A stretch of DNA of 64,000 bases. Origin: JAIYDQ01 sp034408855. GTDB lineage: Bacteria; Planctomycetota; Planctomycetia; Pirellulales; Pirellulaceae. Below are positions 41,396 through 51,600 of the stretch, one piece after another (position 1 is the first letter of the stretch; every line of letters starts with the position of its first letter). Under the pieces are notes generated by a model. That model was not told the origin of the DNA and searched no databases. It worked only from the letters and a program-made list of their open reading frames with translations. The translations under genes and the position numbers were made by a program. The stretch is taken from contig JAWXCK010000152.1 in NCBI GenBank assembly GCA_034408855.1, forward strand, positions 1 to 64,000, written 5' to 3'.

Positions 41396-42322
41396 ATGTT
41401 GCCAATTGCTACCGCACATGTACCTGTTCTCAACGCCGAAGTTATCGAATGGTCAAACGTCTCGGAATCGATGACGCTCGTCGATGGGACGTTAGGTGGA
41501 GCTGGTCATGCAAAATTGCTGCTTCAAAAACTAAACGCATCAGGCAGACTCATTGGACTCGATCGCGATCCGGAGGCCATTGAACGATCTCGCAGTATTC
41601 TATCGATCGGTGTACAGGCGATCGGTGTACAGGCGATCGGTGTACAGGATGCTCCGCGTATCGATCTGGTATGTCAAAGTTATCGCGAGCTGCCAACGGT
41701 GCTTGAAGAACTCTCCATTCCTCAGATTGATCTCATTCTGCTCGATCTAGGATTATCCAGTGACCAACTGGCATGTCGCGATCGAGGTTTCTCGTTTCGA
41801 ACGGGTGGGCCACTCGATTTGCGATTTAATCCAACCGAAGGAATACCTGCCAGTGAATTACTCGCGTGGATCGGCGAAGAGAAGCTCGCCAATATCATCT
41901 ACGAGTTCGGAGAAGAACGGTTTAGTCGCCGAATTGCCAAAGCGATCGTCGAACGCCGTCGAAGCAATCCGGTGACGACCGCCGAGCAACTTCACGACCT
42001 TATTCATCGCGTCGTGCCGGGACGAACGCATGGGCGGGTCGACTCAGCGACACGGACTTTTCAAGCGTTGCGGATCGCCGTCAACGAAGAGCTTGAACAT
42101 CTTCAATTTGCGTTGCAAGAGCTCCCGAAACACCTAGCACCGGGCGGCCGCTTTCTCGCCATCAGTTTCCACTCGCTCGAAGACCGATTGGTGAAGAACG
42201 CTTTTCGCGATCACCCTTTACTCAATCGACTAACCAAAAAGCCAATTGGGCCAAGCGATCGTGAATGTCAAGAAAATCCGCGTTCGCGGAGTGCAAAACT
42301 CCGAGTTGCCGAACGCGTTTAA
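41396..42322 (+). CDS. rsmH: 16S rRNA (cytosine1402-N4)-methyltransferase
   Basis: 308 residues from ATG 41396 (MLPIATAHVPVLNAEVIEW), which begins exactly at the family's usual HxPVL start; the longer upstream frame has no family similarity. SAM-binding motif VDGTLGGAGHAKLLL, then LIGLDRDPEAI, LILLDLGLSSDQL, the TFQALRIAVNEEL block and LAISFHSLEDRLVKNAF near the C-terminus are all diagnostic. It methylates C1402 in the ribosomal decoding site. In many bacteria it lies in the division/cell-wall cluster after mraZ; here it is alone, in line with planctomycetes having a dispersed cluster. A short tandem repeat (AIGVQ units) lengthens the loop after LDRDPEAIERSRSILS. Confidence 0.94.
   Translation: MLPIATAHVPVLNAEVIEWSNVSESMTLVDGTLGGAGHAKLLLQKLNASGRLIGLDRDPEAIERSRSILSIGVQAIGVQAIGVQDAPRIDLVCQSYRELPTVLEELSIPQIDLILLDLGLSSDQLACRDRGFSFRTGGPLDLRFNPTEGIPASELLAWIGEEKLANIIYEFGEERFSRRIAKAIVERRRSNPVTTAEQLHDLIHRVVPGRTHGRVDSATRTFQALRIAVNEELEHLQFALQELPKHLAPGGRFLAISFHSLEDRLVKNAFRDHPLLNRLTKKPIGPSDRECQENPRSRSAKLRVAERV
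41603..41647 (+). repeat. In-frame 15-bp tandem repeat inside rsmH
   Basis: Three consecutive 15-bp units (GCGATCGGTGTACAG, first unit starting TC instead of GC) encode SIGVQ-AIGVQ-AIGVQ. The array length is a multiple of three, so copy changes would keep the reading frame. Confidence 0.85.
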
Positions 42323-42400
42323 GAGGCAGTTAAGAATAACTACCTAAATTTAGGGGTACTTGGTTAATCGCATTTTTCAATCCGCCAGCAGCAAGAATTT

Positions 42401-42423
42401 CGTTTAACAGTCAGCCGAAGGCG
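42401..42423. repeat. Dispersed intergenic repeat copy
   Basis: These 23 bp (begin CGTTTAACAGTCAGCC, end GAAGGCG) occur again identically at 53855-53877, where they form one arm of a long palindrome. Confidence 0.8.
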
Positions 42424-42448
42424 AACTCGAAAGTCTTGACGACTTTCG

Positions 42449-45400
42449 CTACGGTTCTTCCTTCGACTTGTCGACTTTCTTTTGCGCCGCGAGAAATTCG
42501 AGTAGATCGAGAAACTCCGATGGCGCGATGGTTTTGATGAGTCCCTCGGGCATCGAACTAGCATTCATCTCCTTGCGAACTTCGATATCGTCCTTGAGGA
42601 CTTCGGCTGGCTTTCCGGTCGATGTGCCTAGCGTTAGTACCGCCTCTGTTTCCTTGAGAATAAAGCCGTTGATGACTTCACCATCCGTCGTGAGCACTTG
42701 AACGGTTTCGAACCCCTTCGCGATTTTTTCATTTGGCCAAAGCATATGCTTTACAAGCTCTTCTCGTTTGTACTTGATGCCAACGTCTTCAAGTTTCGGA
42801 CCAAATTCCTTGCCAACTTTCCCAATCACATGGCAGGCCGAACAGACGCGAGTAAAGACAACTTCACCTTGTTTTGCTTTGCCGCCTTTGATACCAGCCA
42901 GCGTCGTGATGGCTTTTTCTCGCTGCGTTTGGCTAGCCTCGGGATCCTCGGCCGTCATGAGCGGTTTGACGGCCAAACCGCCTGGACCGGTTGAGCGTTT
43001 GAAGGTGTCGAAATAGTCTTTCCATTTCTTCGGGGCATTTGCGAAAAAAGTCCCGCTCTTCTCGGCTTCGTCAGTGATGGGCTTTAAAGCCAGCAAAGTA
43101 TGCTCGATGGTGTAGTCCAACCAGTAGTCGAGCGGAAGATCGGTAACGCTTAGCGTGACTTCCACAGATTCAAGCGATTGGAAAAAGCTAAGTCCTCGCA
43201 CCGCTTCTAAACGAACTCGTGGGTGGTTATCTTTGGCAGCTCGGCGAAGCAAAGCAAAGGCATTTGGACAATAGTCTCGCGTGTCGATCACGCTGTGAAC
43301 GACGGCGGCTCGAGCATGAAAGTCATCGCATTCCATAATGCGATCGACCAACTTTGGATCTAGTCGACGGAAACTCTCCTGCGTCCACATGGCTTCGCAA
43401 AGTTTGTTTGGCGACGACTCGCCATCGATCCATTGAGAAACGGCTGCCAAAACATCGTCAGCGTTGCGGGTCCGCAGTTCGGTTCGCGTTCGATAGCGTG
43501 TTCGTGGCTCGTACTCGTTAAGTTGTTGTAATAACTGAGGGATTGTTTTACCAGCTTGGGTAACCGGTTCAAGCAGCGGTTTGTTTTTGTTAATCAGTCG
43601 ATACATTCGACCGTGTTCATGATCGCGATTCGGGTCGCGCTGAGAATACTGCATGTGCCCGATTAAAGCGCTACACCAATCGCCGAACCAAAGTGCACCA
43701 TCGGGTCCGATCTGCGGATCGACCGGACGAAAGAAATTATCGGTTGAATCCAACAGATTTTCGATGCGTTTGCCAGAAAAACCCGCCGTTCCGCTTTCGT
43801 CTTCCATGGTAAAGCGTGGCATACCGTGCATGTTGATCACGCAAGCATAAATAAATTGCCCTTGAACATCGTCAGGAAAATGCCGCGATAGCAAGAATTC
43901 GTTGCCGACGGCTGGTCGCATTCCTTCGTTATCAAAATTCGGAGTCATCGTTCGGCGCGATGAAACTGGAAATCCAGAGAGTGGGCTTGTCCAATGTTGC
44001 TGGGCATTGGTTCCGTCGCCGATTATTCCCTGCCCCCATTGATCGAAGACTAAGCACCATGGATTTCCATAACCTGGAGTCCGAAAATGTTCCATTTTCA
44101 TCGAGAGCGGATCGAGAACATAAGCTCCCGATGGCCCCTTGTTGCGGAACGGCCCCCAAGGAGTTTCCAGTGCCGTTGACATCGAAACGCCTTCCAACAT
44201 AAAGAGTCGACCGCTATGTGAGAACTCGAAAGCCCCCATGGTGTGATGAGTATCGTCGGTCGCAATTCCATCGATGAGCTGGGTCGCTTCATCGGCTTTG
44301 TCATCGCCATCGGTATCGCGAAGAAAGAGGATACGCGGTTCATCGACCACTAAAACCCCATCTTGAAAAAACTGGAAACCCGTCGGGCAAATCAGCTTAT
44401 CGTAAAACGTCTTGCAAATATCGGCCTTGCCATCCTTGTCAGTATCTTCCAAGATAAAAAGCTTATCACCTGGCTTCGACGCCCCTGGTAGCCATTGCGG
44501 GTAATTGATCATGCATGAGACCCACAATCGACCGCGGCTATCAAAGGCGAGCTGCGTAGGATTCGCAAACTCGGGAAATTCGCGTTCCGAGGCAAATAAT
44601 TGTACTTCAAAGCCTTCAGGAACTTTCATCTGTGCGATCGACTCTTCCGGCGTCGGATAAATCAAGGTGGTTGGTTCGCGTTTTTCGCGAAACTTCTCGT
44701 CACGAGTTCCAAACATTGTCTCGGGAATAAAAACTTCGCCTGTCTTTGAGTCATCAGGTTTGTCGGCAACGGGCTTATCGGCGAGTAAATCCCAAATGTA
44801 CTGATCGCGGACGTCGACCATTTTGCGGATTTTTTGAAATTCCTTAGGGTAGGTTTCGGTATCCCAAGTCCGGCGACCACCGTAGACGTACCAGCCATTG
44901 AGCATCCGATAGTCTTGCAAATGCATCCAAGACTTGTCGTTGACTACTTCTCGAATCTTCGCAAATTTTGAAATATCGACACCTGTTGGATGCCGATCGT
45001 CAAAAAGGCTTTGATCGAGCTGCACCGCGATGACTCGGTCGCCGTGCTCGTTATGATGGGCGCCATTGGTCGTGTGCTGTATTCCCGCTACTTCGTTAAA
45101 TGCTTTGAGAGTGGGAGCAAACAAATCAACAAACGGAAAGGCACTCTCGTTTGCCAGCTTGGCGATTTCTTTAGTATAAGCTTCCAAGACTTTGTTATCT
45201 GACGCACCGTCAGGGAGATAGCGACTATCCGATGCTTCGAAAGCAATCGGGCTAATCAGAACAAATTTTGGCTCGACACCGTCCTTGGTAAATTTCTTTT
45301 TCGCATTGTCGATCCACGTTTGATACTGATCTCGAAACGCTTTTAATTTCTCGGGTAAGACGCCATCAAAGTGTTCGTTGAAGCCAAAGAAGCAAATAAA

Positions 45401-46774
45401 AACTTCGGGACCGAAAACTTCGAAAGGGTCGTCGATCTTGGAGTAGTTATCCGGTCGCTGCTGCAGTCCAACGGCATCTGCTGGCCAGCCAAAATTGCGG
45501 ATGCAGAGTTGCTTGTCAGGAAAACGCGTATGCAAGAGACTTTCGAAGTAACCGAATAAATTCATTCTTTCAGCCAGCGACCCGCCAACAAATGCAATCC
45601 TTTGCCGCTGCTTAAATTGCAACCGAGGAGATTGCCGCAAAGCACCAGCGTCCTTGGGGGGCAACTTAGCTTTTGGAGTGTCGCGAAATGGCCAATCGGG
45701 AGACTCAGGAACATCTGGACGAACGGGAGATTTTCCAAGTCCAAAATCGTCGGGTTTTAGAGTGGCATTTTTCCAAAAGGAAGGATCCTTGATAAAGCCA
45801 TAGAAACTAGGATAGAACGCATCGACGAAGGCAACGTCGGCTTTGGCAGGAACGTCGCGACCGGTTAGATAATACGCTGCATTGACAATTAGGCGACGCA
45901 AATCTTCATTCACAAAATCGAGCGAAGCGCCACTGGTCGTGCAGAATGCGTTTCCGGTTCCGCTGCCATTGGGACGTTGGTATCGATGAAGCCAAGCTAA
46001 CGGTTGCATGACCTTGTTTTGCTCGCCGACAACGTTGGCCGATTTCGGATCCAGCGACTCAGTAACCGCTCCGCGAAGCAGAACCGTATCTTCATTGGTT
46101 AAGTGTGAAACACCGTAGATATCCGACGCTGTGAAAATATCTGTTACGCCATTCAAAATAGGATTGGACGATTGAGACGCTTCGAGCACTCCGCGTCCGC
46201 CTTGAATTTTGTGCTTTCCGTGGTGACTTACCCAAGTCTCACCGAGAATTTTGAGTCCAAATTCGCCGTAGGATACGCCCCCAAAATTGCCTTTGCCGCT
46301 AAATGCATGCGTCGATGTCCGAATCCCGATGATCGGCTTTCCTGTATCGAGAAAGCGCGTGATATGCTGGGCGTCATCCGACGACGGATGACGAAATCGA
46401 GTCCCTATCAGCATTAAATCCGCCGAAGCAAGAACGTCCCATCCTCGAACGCCTGCGGAATTATTGGGGTCGATATAATCCGCTCCATCGGGTCCGAATG
46501 AGAAGAGGACCGTGCATTTAAAGCCATGCTTTTGCGATAGGATTTTCGCCAGCATCGGCATCGATTCTTCAGTCCGATATTCTTCGTCACCAGAAACGAG
46601 AACAATGTGTTTTGCTTTTTCAGCAGCCAAGCCCGATGTGGTTGCTGCTTCAAAAACCAGCCGGTCGGCTGCCTGAACACCACTTAAGTTTAACGATAGG
46701 GTAAGGCACGCTGAGCCTGAAAGTAGGAACAGGATCGATCGGATCGGATGCTGAAGAAATTGCATTGAAGTCAT
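42449..46774 (-). CDS. ThuA-SGNH-propeller-HEAT-cytochrome c multidomain protein (PVC type)
   Basis: Over 1,430 residues. The start is uncertain: ATGs at 46774 or 46765 give the best signal peptide (IRSILFLLSGSACLTLSL); the frame extends to 46840. In long-frame numbering: a ThuA-like domain at about 77-325 (HIVLVSGDEEYRTEESMPML); an SGNH/GDSL-hydrolase-like domain at about 412-620 (IAFVGGSLAERM, FFGFNEHFD, HHNEHGDRV); a PVC-type membrane-bound-dehydrogenase beta-propeller at about 740-1140 (LAFDSRGRLWV; FGDWCSALIGHMQYS); HEAT-like helices; and a C-terminal cytochrome c with CSACH at 1333-1337 and a candidate axial Met at 1430. It probably works in the periplasm or outside the cell. It is divergent from a Tat-exported Gfo/Idh/MocA gene. 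Confidence 0.88.
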   Translation of the reverse strand: MTSMQFLQHPIRSILFLLSGSACLTLSLNLSGVQAADRLVFEAATTSGLAAEKAKHIVLVSGDEEYRTEESMPMLAKILSQKHGFKCTVLFSFGPDGADYIDPNNSAGVRGWDVLASADLMLIGTRFRHPSSDDAQHITRFLDTGKPIIGIRTSTHAFSGKGNFGGVSYGEFGLKILGETWVSHHGKHKIQGGRGVLEASQSSNPILNGVTDIFTASDIYGVSHLTNEDTVLLRGAVTESLDPKSANVVGEQNKVMQPLAWLHRYQRPNGSGTGNAFCTTSGASLDFVNEDLRRLIVNAAYYLTGRDVPAKADVAFVDAFYPSFYGFIKDPSFWKNATLKPDDFGLGKSPVRPDVPESPDWPFRDTPKAKLPPKDAGALRQSPRLQFKQRQRIAFVGGSLAERMNLFGYFESLLHTRFPDKQLCIRNFGWPADAVGLQQRPDNYSKIDDPFEVFGPEVFICFFGFNEHFDGVLPEKLKAFRDQYQTWIDNAKKKFTKDGVEPKFVLISPIAFEASDSRYLPDGASDNKVLEAYTKEIAKLANESAFPFVDLFAPTLKAFNEVAGIQHTTNGAHHNEHGDRVIAVQLDQSLFDDRHPTGVDISKFAKIREVVNDKSWMHLQDYRMLNGWYVYGGRRTWDTETYPKEFQKIRKMVDVRDQYIWDLLADKPVADKPDDSKTGEVFIPETMFGTRDEKFREKREPTTLIYPTPEESIAQMKVPEGFEVQLFASEREFPEFANPTQLAFDSRGRLWVSCMINYPQWLPGASKPGDKLFILEDTDKDGKADICKTFYDKLICPTGFQFFQDGVLVVDEPRILFLRDTDGDDKADEATQLIDGIATDDTHHTMGAFEFSHSGRLFMLEGVSMSTALETPWGPFRNKGPSGAYVLDPLSMKMEHFRTPGYGNPWCLVFDQWGQGIIGDGTNAQQHWTSPLSGFPVSSRRTMTPNFDNEGMRPAVGNEFLLSRHFPDDVQGQFIYACVINMHGMPRFTMEDESGTAGFSGKRIENLLDSTDNFFRPVDPQIGPDGALWFGDWCSALIGHMQYSQRDPNRDHEHGRMYRLINKNKPLLEPVTQAGKTIPQLLQQLNEYEPRTRYRTRTELRTRNADDVLAAVSQWIDGESSPNKLCEAMWTQESFRRLDPKLVDRIMECDDFHARAAVVHSVIDTRDYCPNAFALLRRAAKDNHPRVRLEAVRGLSFFQSLESVEVTLSVTDLPLDYWLDYTIEHTLLALKPITDEAEKSGTFFANAPKKWKDYFDTFKRSTGPGGLAVKPLMTAEDPEASQTQREKAITTLAGIKGGKAKQGEVVFTRVCSACHVIGKVGKEFGPKLEDVGIKYKREELVKHMLWPNEKIAKGFETVQVLTTDGEVINGFILKETEAVLTLGTSTGKPAEVLKDDIEVRKEMNASSMPEGLIKTIAPSEFLDLLEFLAAQKKVDKSKEEP

Positions 46775-46840
46775 CGAGTAGGGTGGGAGGAAGGGAAAGC
46801 CCGATAAACATTTTAGAAAACTGTTCACTATCATAGTCAA

Positions 46841-47215
46841 AGATTAACCGCCTAGCGAGGGTTGGTCTGGGCTGTTGAACATGTGAGCGGCACGGTGCTA
46901 GCCGCAGGTTCTTCTCTTCAACTGTTCGATGAATCCCAAGTGCTTTCGGAACCCGTGGCTAGCTCCATCGGCTCTCATTTGGGCATTTCCAACAGTTCCA
47001 GGTTGGATAAATTTCTGGCCATTTCGTAGCATCGAAATGGCATTTTTGTGCTCACGTAACAAAGTTAATTGTTTACAATAGGTCCATGTCTTCTGTTCAT
47101 CAGTGTCCGTTCAATTTAAGGTAGTCCACTACCTCATAATTTTTCGGCCAATGGTTAGTCGGAGATAAACGCCTACCTGCCTCACTACCCTTGCTTCCTT
47201 GGAGCCCCACCGATT
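46841..47215. other. Divergent intergenic region with dispersed-repeat segments
   Basis: 375 bp between two divergent genes; it must hold both promoters, but I cannot place them reliably. It contains the segment CCGTGGCTAGCTCCATCGGC (46953-46972), which recurs with one change at 57304-57323, and GTGAGCGGCACGG (46883-46895), whose complement occurs beside the palindrome near 53970. No gene is seen. Confidence 0.5.
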
Positions 47216-48559
47216 ATGTCGAATAACTCTCCGCGTCGTCAGTTTCTCAAATCGTCGGCACTTGTCGGCACTTCATTAGCCTTTTCAGCCGTAAGCTACC
47301 AGAGGATACTTGGTGCGAACGAAAGATTGCGAGTGGCAAGTATTGGAACAGGGGGTAAAGGTTGGGGCGACTTGACGGCGGTGGCGGCCAGTCCGGCGGT
47401 CGACGTTGTAGGGCTTTGCGATATCGATAGCGGCGAAGATCGATTGGGGCAAGCATCTGAAAAATATCCGCAAGCGGCGACCTATGCCGATTGGCGGCGG
47501 TTGCTTGACGATTCAAAACGCTTCGACGCCGCGATTGTTTCGACGCCCGATTTTATGCATGCGCCTATTGGTTTAGCTGCGATGCACCTTGGCAAACATA
47601 TCTATTGCCAGAAACCGCTGACGCACACGCTCTATGAAGCCCGACAAATGCAGAACGCGGCTACTAAATTCAAGGTCGTTACGCAAATGGGAAATCAAAT
47701 TCAATCGCACACCGCCTATCGAACGTCGGTTGCGATGGTTCAAAAAGGATTGATCGGCCAAATCAAGTCGGTTCATTCTTGGCAAAGCGGGACACCAAAA
47801 TGGCCGCGAGCTATCGAACGTCCCGACGGTGCGGACCCCATTCCTGGGAACGTACGATGGGATCTTTGGCAAGGCGTTGCCGGAGAACGACCTTTTAAGG
47901 AAGGAATGTATCATCCGTTTAGTTGGAGAGGCTGGCAAGAATACGGTACCGGACAGCTCGGTGACTTTGGTTGTCACATTCTCGATCCAGTATTCACCTC
48001 GCTGAAACTCAGTGCGCCAATATCGATGATCGCCGAAGCCCCAGCCATTCATCGAGAAACCTGGACGAACATGGCGGTCGTAAAATATGTCTTTCCAAAA
48101 ACCGAGTATACGTTGGATCCATCATTGCCGGTAACTTGGTATGACGGTGAAGGACTCAAACCACCGCGAGAGTTGTTTTCTGATATTCCTGAATCGTATC
48201 CATTGCCTTCAGCCGGATCGGTTTTGATTGGGACGAAAGGTTCGCTGGTGATTCCGCATGTCGCGACACCGAAGCTATTCCCAGAAGAAAAATTCGAATC
48301 GAAAGAGCTTCCGAATGTTGCGGGTGTCGATCACTACGTTCAATGGGCAGATGCCTGCCGCGGTGTAGGGACTACGACATCGCATTTCGGCTACTCTGGA
48401 CCGTTGACGGAAACAGTCATGCTTGGAACGATCGCGATTCGCCTTCCTGGTACTCAACTAAAATGGAATGCGTCACAGCTTCAAGTAACCGGATCTGACG
48501 CCGCTCAATGGATGCTTAATAAGCATTATCGAACCGGCTGGGAGCCGGCTTGGGTTTAG
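47216..48559 (+). CDS. Tat-exported Gfo/Idh/MocA family oxidoreductase
   Basis: 447 residues. The N-terminus has a twin-arginine leader (SPRRQFLKSSALVGTSLAFS), so the folded, cofactor-loaded enzyme is sent to the periplasm. The Rossmann domain starts with RVASIGTGGKGWGDL and has the family motif in IYCQKPLTHTLYEARQM. The C-terminal half (MVQKGLIGQIKSVHSWQSG; DFGCHILDPVFTSLKLSAP) is the long planctomycete form. Exported members carry tightly bound NAD(P) and can form 3-keto-sugars. The next gene, 100 bp downstream on the same strand, begins with a DUF1080 domain, a family shown to hydrolyse 3-keto-glycosides. This supports a shared function. Confidence 0.9.
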   Translation: MSNNSPRRQFLKSSALVGTSLAFSAVSYQRILGANERLRVASIGTGGKGWGDLTAVAASPAVDVVGLCDIDSGEDRLGQASEKYPQAATYADWRRLLDDSKRFDAAIVSTPDFMHAPIGLAAMHLGKHIYCQKPLTHTLYEARQMQNAATKFKVVTQMGNQIQSHTAYRTSVAMVQKGLIGQIKSVHSWQSGTPKWPRAIERPDGADPIPGNVRWDLWQGVAGERPFKEGMYHPFSWRGWQEYGTGQLGDFGCHILDPVFTSLKLSAPISMIAEAPAIHRETWTNMAVVKYVFPKTEYTLDPSLPVTWYDGEGLKPPRELFSDIPESYPLPSAGSVLIGTKGSLVIPHVATPKLFPEEKFESKELPNVAGVDHYVQWADACRGVGTTTSHFGYSGPLTETVMLGTIAIRLPGTQLKWNASQLQVTGSDAAQWMLNKHYRTGWEPAWV

Positions 48560-48681
48560 AGAGTTATGTTTGCATTAAAGTAAGTTGTTATTGAGTTCGA
48601 GATTGAGGGCGTGCCACCCAGCGTTGAGAAAAGTATTTTTATCAGATTCCCTTTTTTGAAATGAATGAGTTGCACATCGTT

Positions 48682-51600
48682 ATGCGAAAAGTCTTTGTTT
48701 TGTTTTGTATTCTTTGGGGTTCGTCAATCTTAGGCCAAGAGCGTTCCTTGTTTAACGGGACGAGTCTCGATGGCTGGGACGGCAATGCCGAACTTTGGAG
48801 CGTTCGAGATTACACGATCGTCGGTATTACCAAAGAGGATGAGCCGCTTCCGTATAATCAGTTTCTGATTTGGCGAGGCGGGAATGTTAAGAATTTCGAA
48901 TTTCGGGCGACGATCCGGCAAACAGGGAACAACTCGGGAATTCAATATCGCAGCAGGGAACTAAAAGAAGTTGGCCAATGGTCAATCGGCGGCTATCAAT
49001 GCGATATTCACCCACTGGCTGCCAACAATGCGATGCTCTATGACGAACGTGGTCGCGGGATTGTTGCGAAGAACGGCCAGTCTGTGATCATCGACGGCAA
49101 AGGAACAAAGTGGGTCACGAAAGAGCAGGCTCCGATCGAAGTCACTGTAGCCGATTGGAATGAATACAAGATTATTGTCAATGGAAATCATTTGATCCAT
49201 CAAGTCAACGGTAAGACAACCGCTGACATTATCGACTTCCAGGAATCGGAACGCGAGCTAGAAGGGCTGCTAGCTTTCCAAGTCCATCGTGGCCCGGCGA
49301 TGAAAGTCGAAATCAAAGACGTGTATTTAAAAACCTTACCCGACGGCGGGTTGCTTACTATCGAACAGAATCCGATCCCGAAGGACGCCAAGGCTGTAGA
49401 TGCACCTGGCAAGAAGGCAAAAGCAAAAGCGGTCCAGCCAGCACCTGAGGCGAAAGAACCTAAAGCAAAAGCAAAGAAAGCCGATAAGGTAAAAGCATCT
49501 GCGGCGGCGAGCGATCCATCGAAGGCTGTGGCGAAGAAAAAGGAAACAGAGAAAGTAAAGCGTGAACGACCGTCGCAGGTTGGACCCGTCGTCAATGAAA
49601 ACAAAGCGACTCCAATCGATCGCATCAAGTCCATCAAAGATTTTAAAATTGAACTGCTTTATTCTGTTCCAGGCGGTGATCAAGGGTCATGGGTCAATTT
49701 GTGCTTGGACGACAAAGGCCGAATACTGGCGAGCGATCAATACGGTGGCCTTTTTCGCTTTTCTGCTCCTAAAGCAGGCCAACCGCTCGATCCTAAGAAT
49801 GTCGAAAAACTTGCCGTCAAGATTCGTGCTGTCAATGGAATGCTGTGGGCTTTCGGCGCGCTCTACGTCGGAGTCAATGATTATGAAAACAAGATCCCAT
49901 CGGGCTTGTATCGCATATCGGACACTAACGCTGACGATCAGCTCGATAAAGTTGAGATGCTGCGCGAGATGGAAGCGCGTGGCGATCACGGCATTCATGC
50001 AGTAGTACTTGCCCCCGATGCGAAGTCGCTCTATTTGGTGTGCGGAAACGGCTCGAAAACCGCCAAGTTCGAATCGACTTCGCCCGTGCCGCCAATTTGG
50101 GGCGAAGATCACCTCTTGCCGCGAATGCCCGACGGGAAGGGATTCATGCGAGATGTGCTTGGTCCTGGAGGCATCGTCTATCGCGTTTCGCCCGACGGTG
50201 AAAAGTTCGAGATTTTTTCGAGTGGGTATCGCAACATCTTCGATGCGTCGCTCAATGAAGATGGCGAACTTTTTACTTACGATGCCGACATGGAATACGA
50301 CTTCAATACGTCATGGTATCGTCCGACACGTGTAAATCACGTTGTAAGCGGTTCCGAGTTCGGGTGGCGAAACGGAGCTGGCAAGCGTCCCGAATTCTAC
50401 GTTGACAATTTGCCTGCGACGATCAATATCGGCCCCGGTTCTCCAACCGGTACGACGTTTGGCTACGGAGCAAAATTTCCTGCTAAGTATCAGAAAGCTC
50501 TTTTTGTGCTCGATTGGAGCTGGGGCAAAATGTGGGCCGTTCATTTAACTCCACAAGGTTCGAGTTACACCGCGACGAAAGAAGAATTCCTTTCCGGTTC
50601 GCCACTTCCATTAACAGACGCAATTATTAACCCTGCCGATGGTGCAATGTACTTCGCCATCGGTGGCCGACGAGTGCAATCAGGACTTTACCGAGTGAGT
50701 TATGCTGGTAACGAATCGACGCAATCCGTTACAAAGGGATATTCCTTTAACGCATCGCAACCTTCGGCATCGCCCACGGAAAGCGTTAACGCGAGGACGA
50801 CTCGCAAGTTGCTTGAAGGTTTTCACGGCAAGCAGAATCCGCAGGCAGTCTCTGCTGCATGGCCTTATCTATCATCCAACGACCGATTCTTGCGTTGGGC
50901 AGCTCGCACGGCCCTCGAACACCAGCCGCTGGATAGTTGGCTATCCAAAGCGCTCGCCGAGACGAATCCGGCGGCGCAAATCGAAGCGGTTCTTGCGGCT
51001 GTACGTGTCGGAGGTGTTTGCCCGCAACATCGTAAAGATGATACGCCAGCAATCGATTTGGGGCTTGGCGCAAAACTTCTTTCAGCACTCGATAAGATCG
51101 ATTGGAGAGCGTTGCCGCTGGAACGACAATTGGCTTACGTTCGAACGCTCGAAATCGTCTTCAATCGATTCGGGACCATTGAACAAGCAAACGTCGACAA
51201 GTTCGTCGCAAAACTTGAGACGGTTTTTCCGGCAAAAGCATTCGAGCTCAATTGGCTACTTTGTGAAACGTTGGTTTACTTGCAGTCGCCCACATTCGCC
51301 GATAAAGCGATGGAGCACTTGCTTAAATCGCCGAGTCAAGAAGAGCAGATTGAATATGCTCGATCGCTTCGCATGCTAAAAACCGGCTGGACAAAAGCGA
51401 CTCGGACGGCGTATCTGGAATGGTTTCTCAAAGCTTACAATTTTCGCGGCGGTGCGAGCTTCGACAAGTTCATCGAGTTCATTCGCAACGATGCGCTGCT
51501 GACGTTCTCGGATGACGAGAAGAAGGAGCTTGCTGAATTGATCGCGCAAAAGCCGGTGCGGAAGTCGGCAATTGAAAATGTCGGTGCTATTTTTGCTGGT

